NCBI RefSeq assembly: GCF_004135585.1
Contig: NZ_CP035501.1
Span: 917,001 to 981,000, forward strand
From: Sphingosinicella sp. BN140058
GTDB lineage: Bacteria; Pseudomonadota; Alphaproteobacteria; Sphingomonadales; Sphingomonadaceae
Length of the DNA: 64,000 bases
Reading direction: 5' to 3'
Below, piece by piece: positions 35,529-44,457 of this stretch. Position numbers and translations under genes: made by a program. The notes beneath the pieces were generated by a model. The model was not told the DNA's origin, made no database searches, and saw only the letters and a program-made list of their open reading frames with translations. The stretch's first letter is position 1, and each line of letters begins with the position of its first letter.

Positions 35529-36434
35529 ATGGAGCTGCGACACCTTCGCTATTTCGTCGCCGTGGCGGAGACCGGTAGCCTGACCGTCGCCGCGGAGCAG
35601 AGGCTGCACACGTCGCAGCCGTCACTCAGCCGTCAGCTCAGGGACCTGGAGCTCGAGATCGGCGCGCAATTGCTGGTGCGCGGGCCGCGCGGCGTGACGC
35701 TGACGCCGGCCGGACGCGCCTTCCTCGACCATGCCCGCCTTGCCTTGCTCCAGGCGGGCGAGGCGATCGCCGCAGCGCGGCGCGCGGCGCGGCCGGCGAA
35801 GGCCAGTTTCGCCGTCGGTTTCCTGACCGGCCAGGAAGTCGAATGGCTGCGGCACGTCAGCAATCTGCTGCGGAGCGAACTGCAGACGATCGATCTCCGG
35901 GTGACCAGCGACTTCTCGCCGGCGATCGGGGCCGCGATCCAGAGCGGTGAGATCGACCTCGGCTTCTCGAGGATCGAACCGCAGCCGGATGTCACCTACA
36001 AGATCATCGCCCACGAACCGATCACGGTCATTCTGCCGCGCGAGCATCCGCTGGCAGCGCGGCGGGAGATCGATCCGCGCGCCATCGATCCGCAGGAATT
36101 CATCGGCTATTCCGACACGCCCCACGTCCTGCGCGGGATCGTCGAGCGCTATTTCCGCGAGCGCGGTTTGGCCATGGCGGCGAGCCATCATCTGGACAGC
36201 TACGCAACCGGCATATCGCTGGTCGCCTCGACCAAGGGCGTCACCCTGCTGCCGGCCTACGTGCAGGCGCTGCTGCCCGCTTCGCTGGTCAGCCGCCCGC
36301 TGGCCGGCAACGGCCCGGTGATCGAGATCGCGGCAGGCTACCGCGCCGACAATCCATCGCCGGTGCTGGCGGTGTTCCTGCGCAACATCGATCGCCTCGT
36401 CGCCGCCCGAGCGGCCGAGACCGGCGGAAGCTGA
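35529..36434 (+). CDS. LysR-family transcriptional regulator
   Basis: A 301-residue LTTR. The N-terminal winged helix covers residues 1-60 (MELRHLRYFVAVAETGSLTV, QPSLSRQLRDLELEIGAQLL). The effector-binding domain starts around residue 90 (ASFAVGFLTGQEVEWL) with FSRIEPQPDVTYKIIAHEPI and SYATGISLVASTKGVTLLPA. Such proteins activate a divergent gene, here the DJ-1-like gene, and repress themselves. Two perfect 17-bp palindromes fill the promoter. Effector unknown. Confidence 0.92.
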   Translation: MELRHLRYFVAVAETGSLTVAAEQRLHTSQPSLSRQLRDLELEIGAQLLVRGPRGVTLTPAGRAFLDHARLALLQAGEAIAAARRAARPAKASFAVGFLTGQEVEWLRHVSNLLRSELQTIDLRVTSDFSPAIGAAIQSGEIDLGFSRIEPQPDVTYKIIAHEPITVILPREHPLAARREIDPRAIDPQEFIGYSDTPHVLRGIVERYFRERGLAMAASHHLDSYATGISLVASTKGVTLLPAYVQALLPASLVSRPLAGNGPVIEIAAGYRADNPSPVLAVFLRNIDRLVAARAAETGGS

Positions 36435-36445
36435 GCGGCAATCGG

Positions 36446-36715
36446 TTATCCGACGTCGCGAATCGTCGGTCCGGACCTGGGATCCCGGGCCAGAACCTCT
36501 CGCCTGCCCTGGTCATCCGGATGCGAGATGATGCCCGCCCGCTCCATGCGCTCCAGGTGTGTCATGGCCTCATTGAAGCCGATGCCGAGATTGCGCGCGA
36601 GGTGACTTCCGGACGCCCGCCGGGAGAGGATCACGAAATTGCGTGCCTCGAGATAGCGTCGCTGGGGCGGCGGCGGAGGCGGCAACGGCGCATCGGGCGG
36701 GAGCAGGACGGTCAC
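36446..36715 (-). CDS. Stand-alone FtsK-gamma-like winged-helix protein
   Basis: An 89-residue protein whose C-terminal ~60 residues match the FtsK/SpoIIIE gamma domain: ARNFVILSRRASGSHLARNL, then GIGFNEAMTHLERMERAGII and RREVLA. In FtsK that winged helix reads KOPS/SRS polarity sequences and docks the XerCD activator. Here it follows only a proline-rich leader (PPDAPLPPPPPPQRR) and has no ATPase motor. The start is uncertain: GTG at 36715 is chosen, while the frame remains open to 36811. It may be a small DNA-binding adaptor. It converges on the LysR gene, 11 bp away. Confidence 0.7.
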   Translation of the reverse strand: MTVLLPPDAPLPPPPPPQRRYLEARNFVILSRRASGSHLARNLGIGFNEAMTHLERMERAGIISHPDDQGRREVLARDPRSGPTIRDVG

Positions 36716-36985
36716 GGGCAGAGGGTAACCGAGCGTCGCGGGATGGCAAGGTGGATCGGCGGGGCAGAGGTTGCGATCAAGCCGCAACGGGCCACCTCGG
36801 ACGTCGCGCACCGAATGCGGCTACTTGCAAAGGCGCGTGGCGGCGCGCTCGCATCCAGGCCGCCCATGGGTGCTGGATGGCTCCGCACGCGCCGGGCGTG
36901 GATTACCCTATCGGGCATCTTCCCGCTTGCGCACGGACCCATCAAGATCGGGCGGGCCAATCACGGCGTTCCGAAAGGCGCACCC

Positions 36986-37378
36986 ATGTCAGATGCCGGA
37001 CCGACCACCGCAACCGCAACGGAGCCGGACTATGATCACCTGCTTCGCTCCAACCTGCAGCGCGTGTTCAACGAACGGGACCCCGCGCGGCGAGCGGCGG
37101 CGATCGCTGAACTCTACGCCGAAGAGCCGGTAATGTACGAACCGGATGCGATCATCCACGGCCGCGCGGCAATCGCCGATGTGGCCGGCGCCCTGCTCAC
37201 GCGGTTCGGCGGCGACTTCCGCTTCGTTCCCGAAGGCAGTGCCCTGGGTCACCACGGAATGGCCTCGTTGCGCTGGCAGGCCGGAACGGCCGGCACCGCA
37301 CCGACGGTCACGGGGATCGATACGGCCGAAATCGTCGACGGCAGGATCGCGCGGCTTTGGGTCCTGCTCGCGCTGTAG
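36986..37378 (+). CDS. SnoaL-like (NTF2-fold) protein
   Basis: A 130-residue cytoplasmic protein of the SnoaL-like group: LLRSNLQRVFNERDPARRAA, LYAEEPVMYEPDAIIHGRAA, and a closing IAEIVDGRIARLWVLL-type strand. These proteins include polyketide cyclases and isomerases but most have unknown substrates. AAAGG is 8 nt upstream of ATG 36986. No export signal, unlike the other NTF2-like proteins here. Confidence 0.8.
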   Translation: MSDAGPTTATATEPDYDHLLRSNLQRVFNERDPARRAAAIAELYAEEPVMYEPDAIIHGRAAIADVAGALLTRFGGDFRFVPEGSALGHHGMASLRWQAGTAGTAPTVTGIDTAEIVDGRIARLWVLLAL

Positions 37379-37453
37379 CTGCTTTCGGGCTGCGAGTGAT
37401 CCTGCTGCCAGGTCGGAAGCGGCGCAGGAGCGCTCAGCGTCGGTCGCTTTCGC

Positions 37454-38347
37454 TCACCCCCACGCCTGGCGCCGCGCCCGGGCGCGCATGGCGTCGAGGA
37501 ACAGCCGCACCGACGGCATGGCGGCGCGGGCGGCGTCGTAGAGCAGGCTGACCGGCAGAGGCGGCGGCGCGTGCGCGGCCAGCACGGGGACGAGCCGCCC
37601 GGCGGCGAGCGCGTCCGCGATCTGGTAGCTCAACAGGTTGGTGAGGCCCAATCCCGCTTCGGCAGCGCGGATCTGGGCGTCGATGCTGTTCACCGTAAGG
37701 CGGGGCGCGACCTCCACGATCCTGCGTCCGTCGGCGCCGAACGGCCAGGCGCTGCCGACCCGCACGCCGCTACCGACGATGCATCGGTGCTCGCGCAACT
37801 CCGCGGGTTCCGTCGGAGCTCCGTTCTCCGCCAGGTAAGTGGGACTGGCGACGACCATCGGCTGCACGACACCGATCGCGACTGCACGCAGCGCACTGTC
37901 GGCAAGCGCGCCGATCCTGACCGCGACGTCGATGCCTTCCTCGACGATGCGGACGTTTCGGTCGACCAGCATCAAACGTGCGGTCAGTCTCTCATGCAGG
38001 CTCAGCAGAGCCTCGATTTCCGGCAGCACATGCAGCCTCCCGAACACGACGGGCGCAGTGACGTAGAGCTGGCCGCCCGGAACCGACCGGCCGCCCATCG
38101 CAAGCTGCTCCGCCTCGCGTAGATCGGCGAGGATCCGCCGCGCCCGATCGAGGAAGCCGGCGCCTTCGTCGGTGAGCGACACCGCGCGGGTCGAGCGATG
38201 GAGCAAGGTGACGCCGAGGCGGCGCTCGAGCCGCGCCACCGCACGAGTCACAGCCGGTGCCGACATACCAAGCGTGCGCGCCGCCGCGGCGAAGCCACGC
38301 TGCTCCGCCACGGCGACGAACACGTTCAGGGTGTCGAACCGATCCAT
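37454..38347 (-). CDS. LysR-family transcriptional regulator
   Basis: A 297-residue LTTR. Residues 1-60 form the winged helix (MDRFDTLNVFVAVAEQRGFA, SAPAVTRAVARLERRLGVTL). The ligand-binding half has GQLYVTAPVVFGRLHVLPEI, DVAVRIGALADSALRAVAIG and GLGLTNLLSYQIADALAAG. Start 38347 has TGGAGC about 7 nt upstream; the frame above it is spurious. A strong palindrome sits directly on its translation start, implying autorepression. It is divergent from the PNPOx/VOC pair, its likely target. Confidence 0.92.
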   Translation of the reverse strand: MDRFDTLNVFVAVAEQRGFAAAARTLGMSAPAVTRAVARLERRLGVTLLHRSTRAVSLTDEGAGFLDRARRILADLREAEQLAMGGRSVPGGQLYVTAPVVFGRLHVLPEIEALLSLHERLTARLMLVDRNVRIVEEGIDVAVRIGALADSALRAVAIGVVQPMVVASPTYLAENGAPTEPAELREHRCIVGSGVRVGSAWPFGADGRRIVEVAPRLTVNSIDAQIRAAEAGLGLTNLLSYQIADALAAGRLVPVLAAHAPPPLPVSLLYDAARAAMPSVRLFLDAMRARARRQAWG

Positions 38348-38377
38348 TGTTGCTCCATCTGAAATGGTGAGCAACAA
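38347..38377. promoter_or_regulatory. Operator palindrome between lysR-type and PNPOx genes
   Basis: A perfect 9-bp inverted repeat, TTGTTGCTC and GAGCAACAA, separated by 13 bp. It begins at the first base of the LysR start codon and covers its ribosome site; the outer end is 45 bp from the divergent PNPOx start. Confidence 0.65.
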
Positions 38378-38422
38378 ATATCGCTCATTATCTCGGCTGC
38401 GGCAACGGTCTACATCCGACGC

Positions 38423-39031
38423 ATGGCAGCAACCTATCTCCGCGAGATGTTCGGCCCCGGCGCCCGGGCGCGTCAGGAGGCGGCGGGCTCCCGCGCCTCC
38501 TATGCCCGGATGGAAGCGAAAGCCGGCGCCCTCGATCTTCTCACCGAGCGGGAGGCGGATTTCCTCGCGGCCCGCGACAGTTTTTACATGGGATCGGTGA
38601 CCGAGGACGGCTGGCCCTACGTGCAGCATCGTGGCGGACCGGCGGGCTTCCTGCGTCGCATTGCCGGCAATCGGATCGGCTTCGCCGACTATGACGGCAA
38701 CCGACAATATCTCTCGGCGGCAAACCTCAGCGCCGATCCGCGCGTGTCGCTGTTCCTGATCGATTATCCGAACCGCCGCCGGTTGAAGCTGATCGGACGC
38801 GCGCGGATCAGCACCGATCCGGCGGACCTCGATGCCGTAACCGTGCGCGGCCAGAGCGCGGAGGCGGAGCGTGCATTTCTGATCGACGTGATCGGCCTAG
38901 ACTGGAATTGCCCGCAGCACATCACCCGGCGCTTCACCGAAGCCGAGATCGCCGCGGCGACAGCGCCGCTGGTCGCCGAGGTGGAACGTCTGCGCGCGCG
39001 GTTGGCCGAACTTGAGGGGCAAAATCAATGA
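38423..39031 (+). CDS. PNPOx-like FMN-binding family protein
   Basis: A 202-residue pyridoxamine 5'-phosphate oxidase-fold protein (split barrel). Recognisable parts are LTEREADFLAARDSFYMGSV, GWPYVQHRGGPAGFLR, FADYDGNRQYLSAANL and VSLFLIDYPNRRRLKLIG. The fold binds FMN or F420 and reduces small molecules; this clade is broadly annotated as pyridoxamine 5'-phosphate oxidase family and its substrate is unknown. It overlaps the VOC gene by 4 nt (ATGA). Expected target of the divergent LysR protein. Confidence 0.85.
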   Translation: MAATYLREMFGPGARARQEAAGSRASYARMEAKAGALDLLTEREADFLAARDSFYMGSVTEDGWPYVQHRGGPAGFLRRIAGNRIGFADYDGNRQYLSAANLSADPRVSLFLIDYPNRRRLKLIGRARISTDPADLDAVTVRGQSAEAERAFLIDVIGLDWNCPQHITRRFTEAEIAAATAPLVAEVERLRARLAELEGQNQ

Positions 39032-39438
39032 CGAACAGACTCACCCGCGGTGTGCATCATATCGGCCTCACCGTGCCCGATCTCGATGCGGCGCGCGCCT
39101 TCTTCTGCGAGACGCTCGGCTTCGACCAGGTGGGCGGCGTGCCGGCCTACCCATCGATCTTCGTCTCCGACGGTGCAGTCCTGCTGACCTTGTGGCGAGC
39201 GGCCGACCCGATCAGCGCACGCGCCTTCGATCGGCGGACGAATATCGGCTTGCATCACCTCTCGCTCGCCGTTGCCGACGACGGAGCGCTGGACGAAACG
39301 TGGGAGAGAGTGCGTGCGCATCCCGGCGTGATCGTCGACGTCGCGCCGCAGCCGATCCGGCCCGGGGCTACGACCCGGCACTTCCTGGTCTTCATCCCGG
39401 GCGGGATCCGCCTCGAATTCGCAACGCCCTTCGCCTGA
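39028..39438 (+). CDS. VOC/glyoxalase-family protein
   Basis: A 136-residue single-chain vicinal oxygen chelate domain. Metal-ligand positions look like His in GVHHIGLTVPDLDAARAFFC, His in GLHHLSLAV and Glu in GGIRLEFATP. Length is standard for a glyoxalase I-like subunit. It is co-translated with the PNPOx-like protein. Glyoxalase, dioxygenase or resistance function cannot be told apart from sequence. Confidence 0.88.
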   Translation: MTNRLTRGVHHIGLTVPDLDAARAFFCETLGFDQVGGVPAYPSIFVSDGAVLLTLWRAADPISARAFDRRTNIGLHHLSLAVADDGALDETWERVRAHPGVIVDVAPQPIRPGATTRHFLVFIPGGIRLEFATPFA

Positions 39439-39530
39439 ACCGACACGCCGTCGCGATTGCCGCCTTGCTCCAGCCACCACCGTGCCATCGCGTGTGGCGC
39501 GTCAGAATGTTGCCTTCCGAGCCGCACCGA

Positions 39531-40736
39531 TCAAGGTGCGGCGTCGCCGACCCGCGCTGCCAGCGGCCGCGCCTCCTGGACGAGCGAGAGCAGGAACTTG
39601 CCGGGCTCCTCGACCATGATCTCGTGGGCGCTGTTCTCGAACCAGACGAAGCTCTTGGCGGGGGCGCGAACGCGATCGAACCACTGCCTGGCGACCTCGG
39701 AATTGACGGTACGGTCGTGCCGGCCGGCGAAGAGGATGAGCGGACAATCGAGCTGCGTGACGTGGCTGAAATCCAGCGTCAGGACGGGGCTGAACAGGAA
39801 ATCCTGGGAAAAGCCGTTGCCGTCATAAACTCGCCGCGCCTCCTCGTCAGTGTATTCGGGTGACAGGCGTGCGCCGATGCCGTCCACCTGACGAGGCCGG
39901 TAGGCCATGACGCCGCCGAAGAAGTCGGACCATTTGCGCTCGATCCTGATCGCTTCGAGCGGGATCGGCCTCCCCGGAGCGGCATAGGGCGCGATCCTTT
40001 CCAGTTCGGCGATCGCCTCCGCATTGCCGGCCTTTCGCGCGGCGGCGAGCGCGGCGGCATAGCCGCGCCGTTCGCTTTCAGGGCTGTTCGCCAATTGCCC
40101 CATGCCGATGTAAGCGTGGAGCCATTGCGGGCGCCGGCGCGCAAATTCCAGGCCGACATAGCTGCCCCAGGACGTGCCGAGAACGAACAGCTTGTCCTTG
40201 CCGAATTCCCTGCGGAGCCAGAGCGCGAGTTCCTCGGTGTCGTCGACGAAGCGTTCCGGCTTCATCGTCGGCGCGACCGCCTTCGGACCGTTGGCGAGAT
40301 GGGTCTTGCCGGCGCCGCGCTGATCCCAGTGAACGACCGTGAAATATTCCTCGAGGCCGCGGGTGGTCCACCACGCCAGAGGCGCCGTCGGGAACCCGGG
40401 ACCGCCATGAAGAATGAGCAGGATGGGATTGCGGCGGTCTGCATTGCGAATGCTGACGAACTGATCGATGCCGCCGATACGGACGAATTGGCTGCGATCG
40501 ACACCGTCGGGCGTCACGATCCGGCGCAATTCGCGTACGACATCGACTGCCTGTTGGCGGCTCGAGGCTTCCGCGGCCGGCGCTGCTGCGGCTTGGCTCG
40601 TCACCAGCAAGGTTGCGATGATGCCAAGGACGCTGCCTGGACGTTTGACGCGGCGGACGGCACGATCCAGCACGCGTTCCACAACGGTCGCCATTGTCAG
40701 GCTGGGCCTTGCAATATCCTCATGAGGTCGGGTCAA
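39531..40736 (-). CDS. Exported alpha/beta hydrolase, proline iminopeptidase-like
   Basis: A 401-residue alpha/beta hydrolase. N-terminal basic-hydrophobic leader (VKRPGSVLGIIATLLVTSQAAAA) looks like a long signal peptide. The oxyanion motif ILHGGPGFP and the elbow FVLGTSWGSYVGLE (Ser in GTSWG) are those of S33 prolyl iminopeptidases; the Asp is in FAGRHDRTV and the His in ENSAHEIM. Activity on peptides or esters is undecided. Start: TTG at 40736 with GGAG about 6 nt upstream, or ATG at 40694 with a weak site. The rest of the family is usually shorter at the N-terminus. Confidence 0.85.
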   Translation of the reverse strand: MTRPHEDIARPSLTMATVVERVLDRAVRRVKRPGSVLGIIATLLVTSQAAAAPAAEASSRQQAVDVVRELRRIVTPDGVDRSQFVRIGGIDQFVSIRNADRRNPILLILHGGPGFPTAPLAWWTTRGLEEYFTVVHWDQRGAGKTHLANGPKAVAPTMKPERFVDDTEELALWLRREFGKDKLFVLGTSWGSYVGLEFARRRPQWLHAYIGMGQLANSPESERRGYAAALAAARKAGNAEAIAELERIAPYAAPGRPIPLEAIRIERKWSDFFGGVMAYRPRQVDGIGARLSPEYTDEEARRVYDGNGFSQDFLFSPVLTLDFSHVTQLDCPLILFAGRHDRTVNSEVARQWFDRVRAPAKSFVWFENSAHEIMVEEPGKFLLSLVQEARPLAARVGDAAP

Positions 40737-40833
40737 AACGCTCTCTCCGGCTATTCCTCGCGATCAGCGAACAGGAAGAATGTTCGATTGAGCCGACGCA
40801 GGCAATGACCTCGGATGTAATCGGACGTTGCGC

Positions 40834-41226
40834 TCAGTCTTCCCTGCGGCCCGTGCCTTCCCGGTTTCGCCGATAGTGGTTCGTCAGTGCGAAGGCAGGC
40901 AGCCAGGCCTCGCGCCGGATCATCCAGTTCTCGTAGGTCGGCGTGAAGCGATCGGGTGCGTCGAGCGCTCCGAGATGCACCTCGATCTCGTCGCCATAGC
41001 GGGCGTACACCGACGACCCGCATTCGGGACAGAAATGCCGCCCTTCATACGCGCGCGTCTCACCCTCGATTTCGACGGCATCGAGCGGGCAGATCGCCGC
41101 CGCAAAGAACAGGGCGCCATGATGTTTTCGGCAATCGAGACAGTGACAGATGCCGACCCGATAGGGCTCGCCGATGATCGTCAACCTGATCTTGCCGCAG
41201 AGGCAGCCGCCCGTTGTCGCGTCCAT
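40834..41226 (-). CDS. GFA/CENP-V zinc-binding family protein
   Basis: A 130-residue GFA-fold protein with the zinc cysteines in GCLCGKIRL, CHCLDCRKHHG and FCPECGSS. The start at 41226 (MDATTGGCLCG) removes a non-conserved extension to 41256. The family includes glutathione-dependent formaldehyde-activating enzymes and many members of unknown role. It is transcribed toward the hydrolase gene but separated by ~100 bp. Confidence 0.88.
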   Translation of the reverse strand: MDATTGGCLCGKIRLTIIGEPYRVGICHCLDCRKHHGALFFAAAICPLDAVEIEGETRAYEGRHFCPECGSSVYARYGDEIEVHLGALDAPDRFTPTYENWMIRREAWLPAFALTNHYRRNREGTGRRED

Positions 41227-41313
41227 CCCGGATCCCTCACTCGCTTCCCACACCAACCCGGTTCCCGGCGAGAAGCTCCTTCACCCTCCCGGTGAGGAAA
41301 TGCGCGGCAGCTC

Positions 41314-42093
41314 TTACCGGCCGGTGATCAGCGGACCCGCAGGCGGCGGCGGGAAATCGAGCGGAGGAACGCGGGCACCGGGGGTGCCTGCGGTCACCGC
41401 GGCATAGAGGCGGAGGCCGAGCGGGCTGTGGGCGACGAGCGTCATCGCCAGCTGGGTCGCAGCCATTGCGGCGAGGCCGCACCACCAGGCCGGGTGGACG
41501 CGGCCACGGCGGCTGCGGTCGGCGGCGAGGCCCAGCATCGGCCAGAGCAGGAGCGCCGCAAACACCGCCCAGCCGGCATAAGGGATCAGCAAAGGCATCG
41601 GCAACAACCGGCCGAAGGCGGGTCCGGTCAGCATCGCCATGCCGCAGACGTGCAGCCGCCGGTGCCATTCGGTGCGGCGGCGGAGCAGGATCGCCGCAGT
41701 GGTGAGGCCACCGAAGCAGAGGATGCTCAGCGAGTTCATCAGCAGGAAATAGGCGGGCTCGAAGAAGAAGGGCGCTGTGCCGTTCCGCACCATCGTAGCG
41801 GTGGTGAAGATGCCGACGATGACCATCGCCGCCGCCCAGCCTGCGCCGAGCCAGCCGAGCCGGCGGTGGAGCGCAATCGATCCCCGCGTCACCAGCACGT
41901 TCTGCGCGACGTAGAGCGTCACCCAGCCGAAGAACAGCAAGGCATGGACGTGGACATGGATCGGTGATGCGAAGCTCGAGCGGCCCATGGCGAGTTGCAG
42001 CGAGAAGCCGGCGACGATGGTGAGCGCCATCGCGATCGAAAGCGTGAGGAAGAAGCGGTCGTCCTGCCCGCGTGCCGCCGTCAGCGTGGCCAT
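41314..42093 (-). CDS. Polytopic membrane protein, unknown function
   Basis: A 259-residue protein with about seven hydrophobic helices. Features include HVHVHALLFFGWVTLYVAQN with three alternating histidines, R-G-S-I-A-L-H-R-R-L-G-W and RRTEWHRRLHVCGM. Histidines near membrane helices recall heme- or quinone-binding proteins, but I cannot assign it; it is broadly like DUF2306-type membrane proteins. The start at 42093 has GGGAGG 4 nt upstream; the longer frame to 42249 is spurious. It ends with a proline-rich tail (PPPPAGPLITGR). Confidence 0.7.
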   Translation of the reverse strand: MATLTAARGQDDRFFLTLSIAMALTIVAGFSLQLAMGRSSFASPIHVHVHALLFFGWVTLYVAQNVLVTRGSIALHRRLGWLGAGWAAAMVIVGIFTTATMVRNGTAPFFFEPAYFLLMNSLSILCFGGLTTAAILLRRRTEWHRRLHVCGMAMLTGPAFGRLLPMPLLIPYAGWAVFAALLLWPMLGLAADRSRRGRVHPAWWCGLAAMAATQLAMTLVAHSPLGLRLYAAVTAGTPGARVPPLDFPPPPAGPLITGR

Positions 42094-42205
42094 GTCGCCT
42101 CCCCTATCTGTTCCCCAGAACAAGCATATAGCAAGTGGGCGGGATGCGCCACCGCCGGTCGAGCGCCGCCATCTCCTTTGCGCCCGTCGTGCTTCCGCCC
42201 GTCCT

Positions 42206-44257
42206 CTACGGCTTCGGGTCGCCGATCTCGGTGACCACGAACCGCGCATGATCGGCGCGGTCGGCGCGTGCGCCGGGGCTGGTTGCGGAGACCTGCCCGC
42301 TCAGCGGATCAACGGTGAGGTAGCGGTGGGTGGCCAGCGACAGCAACATCGGCTCGCCATAGACCGTCTCCATCCACTGGAACGTCTCGCTTGCGCCCGC
42401 CGCTCCGGGCTTGAGCCAGGCATCGCCAGTCCCGTTGATCGAGAGATGCGCGTCGCCGAGCGAGAGCGTCACGCGCCCCGCGCCCATGTCGCGAACCCGG
42501 AAGCGAGTTGCCTCTGCGCCGCTCGCCGCGATGATGGAGCCTTCCTGCGCGCTCAGGCTCAAGGCGGAGCCCTGTAGCGCAAGCGTCACCAACCGGTCTT
42601 TCGGAAGGGGGCGCATCAGCCCCTTCGCATTGGGTTCGGCAACCGCGAAGCTATCGAAATCGGCATAGCCCCCAGGCCGCCCACGTTCGTTGAAGGCAAA
42701 CAGCGCGTAGCGGATGCCCTGGAAGGTGCGCAGTTGAAACGCCATCGCGAACGGCGCGCCGATCGGCGCGAAGCGCCGGCCGTCGAGGCTGTAGGAGAAA
42801 TGCGCCTGCTCGGTAAGGTAATCGCAGTCCGCACGAAGCCAGATACGCTGCCCGGCAAAGGGGAGCCGGATGGTCTTCTCGCCTTGCTGGTCGCGGAATT
42901 CGATGGTCATCGTGCTTCCGTCCCGGCGCACGCCGAGCGTGCGCCACGGCAGCCCGAGCAAAGCCAGTCCGGCGACGTCCCCGTCCCGAAGCCCCCTGGT
43001 TTCAAGCAGTGTCGTCGGGGAGGATTGCGGACCGATCGCCCGCTGGGTGAGCGAGTTGCGCGCCGACATAAGGTCGCTGGCCGGAAGGGTGTGCAGACGC
43101 AGCATTCCGCGCCGTTCCCGCAGCGACCAGCGTGTGTCGTCGGGAAGGTGGTTCCACTGCCAGACCGGCGCCAAGTGCGGCCCGGAGAAATCATCGTTGC
43201 GCACATAAGGGGCGAACGGCCGCTGGTTTACCCCGGTCGCGGGCTTGATCCAGGTCCGCGGCGTGCGACCGAGGTTACCGGGCAATCCGAAATAGGGCCA
43301 GCCGTCTTGCCATGTCACCGGCGACAGCCCGGTCAGCCGCCCCAGCGAATTGAAGTCGGTCATCGAAAAACCCCAATATTCGCCCTGCGGCGTCTGGACG
43401 AAGCCGCCCTGGTGAAGGACGTTGCGGCCCGGCGTCGTCGTCGGCGGCACGATGTCGAACGGCGGCTTGGGCTCCCCCCGGTGCCGGTATCCGACCGCGC
43501 TCCCCCAGCCCTCGTCGAGGCTGACGGCATGGTTGACCTCGTACGGGCCGTAGGGTGCGTCGGCGCGCGCCATCGGCATGCGCATCCGCCCGGAATACCA
43601 GGCGCTGGTGATGTAGTAGCGGCCCTCGATCTTGTAGAGATGGGCGCCTTCGCCCATCCCCTGGTCTGCGCGGATGATCACCCGCTCGGTGCCCGGCACG
43701 ATGTCGTCCAACGCCGCGTTGAGCTGCGCCATCCGCACCTCCCGATAGCCCCAGACGACATAGACCTTGCCGTCATCATCGAACAGCACGCCGAGATCGT
43801 GGAGCGAGCGCTTCATCGGAGTTCGGGTCCACGGACCCGCGGGATTGGTCGCGCGGAAGACCTGGGTGGTGTGCCCGTTGATGTTCGAGAAGATGTAGAA
43901 GGTGCCGTTATGATAGCGGAAGCTCGGCGCCCATATGCCCTGCCCGTACATGCTCTTGCCGCTTTCGAGCCGCATGTCGGGGCCGAGATCCATCCGGTCG
44001 AAGGCGTAGCCGAGCAGCCGCCAGTTGACGAGATCGCGCGAGTGCAGGATCGGCAGCCCCGGCATGACGTGCATGGTCGTGCCGGTCAGATAATAATCGT
44101 CGCCGACCCGGATCAGATCGGGATCGGAAAATTCGTCATAGAAGAGCGGATTGGTGAACGTGCCATCGCCGTTGTCGGCGGTCCAGGTCTGGGCTGAGGC
44201 GGGCAGCGCCGCGGTGCATGCCAACGAACCCGCCAACAGCCACGTCATCCGCCTCAT
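42206..44257 (-). CDS. Secreted GH43-family glycoside hydrolase
   Basis: A 683-residue exported protein (signal peptide ending ALPASAQ). Residues ~30-320 form a five-bladed GH43 catalytic domain. The general base Asp is in EFSDPDLIRVGDDYYL, the pKa-tuning region is GIWAPSFRYHNG, and the general acid Glu is likely in GMGEGAHLYKI. A beta-sandwich C-terminal domain (DUF1349/beta-xylosidase type) follows at ~350-555. The last ~110 residues resemble a beta-trefoil or fascin-like carbohydrate-binding module. Probable substrates are arabinose- or xylose-containing polysaccharides. AGGAGA precedes the ATG at 44257. No other sugar-utilisation genes are adjacent. Confidence 0.9.
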   Translation of the reverse strand: MRRMTWLLAGSLACTAALPASAQTWTADNGDGTFTNPLFYDEFSDPDLIRVGDDYYLTGTTMHVMPGLPILHSRDLVNWRLLGYAFDRMDLGPDMRLESGKSMYGQGIWAPSFRYHNGTFYIFSNINGHTTQVFRATNPAGPWTRTPMKRSLHDLGVLFDDDGKVYVVWGYREVRMAQLNAALDDIVPGTERVIIRADQGMGEGAHLYKIEGRYYITSAWYSGRMRMPMARADAPYGPYEVNHAVSLDEGWGSAVGYRHRGEPKPPFDIVPPTTTPGRNVLHQGGFVQTPQGEYWGFSMTDFNSLGRLTGLSPVTWQDGWPYFGLPGNLGRTPRTWIKPATGVNQRPFAPYVRNDDFSGPHLAPVWQWNHLPDDTRWSLRERRGMLRLHTLPASDLMSARNSLTQRAIGPQSSPTTLLETRGLRDGDVAGLALLGLPWRTLGVRRDGSTMTIEFRDQQGEKTIRLPFAGQRIWLRADCDYLTEQAHFSYSLDGRRFAPIGAPFAMAFQLRTFQGIRYALFAFNERGRPGGYADFDSFAVAEPNAKGLMRPLPKDRLVTLALQGSALSLSAQEGSIIAASGAEATRFRVRDMGAGRVTLSLGDAHLSINGTGDAWLKPGAAGASETFQWMETVYGEPMLLSLATHRYLTVDPLSGQVSATSPGARADRADHARFVVTEIGDPKP

Positions 44258-44387
44258 CGCGCTTCTCCTCGCCCCATTTCTGAGCGCTTTCGCACGGCTG
44301 ACAGGCTAAAGCATCGCCTTTCGACACGCATTGGAACACACGGCCAGTGTGGAGGGGCCGGCGGGTAAGGCAGGCGGGACACGACAA

Positions 44388-44415
44388 GGGCCGGAGCGGT
44401 CGCCCGCTCCGGCCC
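44388..44415 (-). terminator. Hairpin terminator after flagellin gene
   Basis: A perfect 12-bp stem (GGGCCGGAGCGG with CCGCTCCGGCCC) and a TCGC loop, 43 bp beyond the flagellin stop on the minus strand. The following bases on that strand are only moderately T-rich (TTGTCGTG), so termination may be partial or bidirectional. Confidence 0.65.
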
Positions 44416-44457
44416 CTGCCTTCGTCAGCGCGAACCTTGAAGGCCCGCGAGGCGGCC

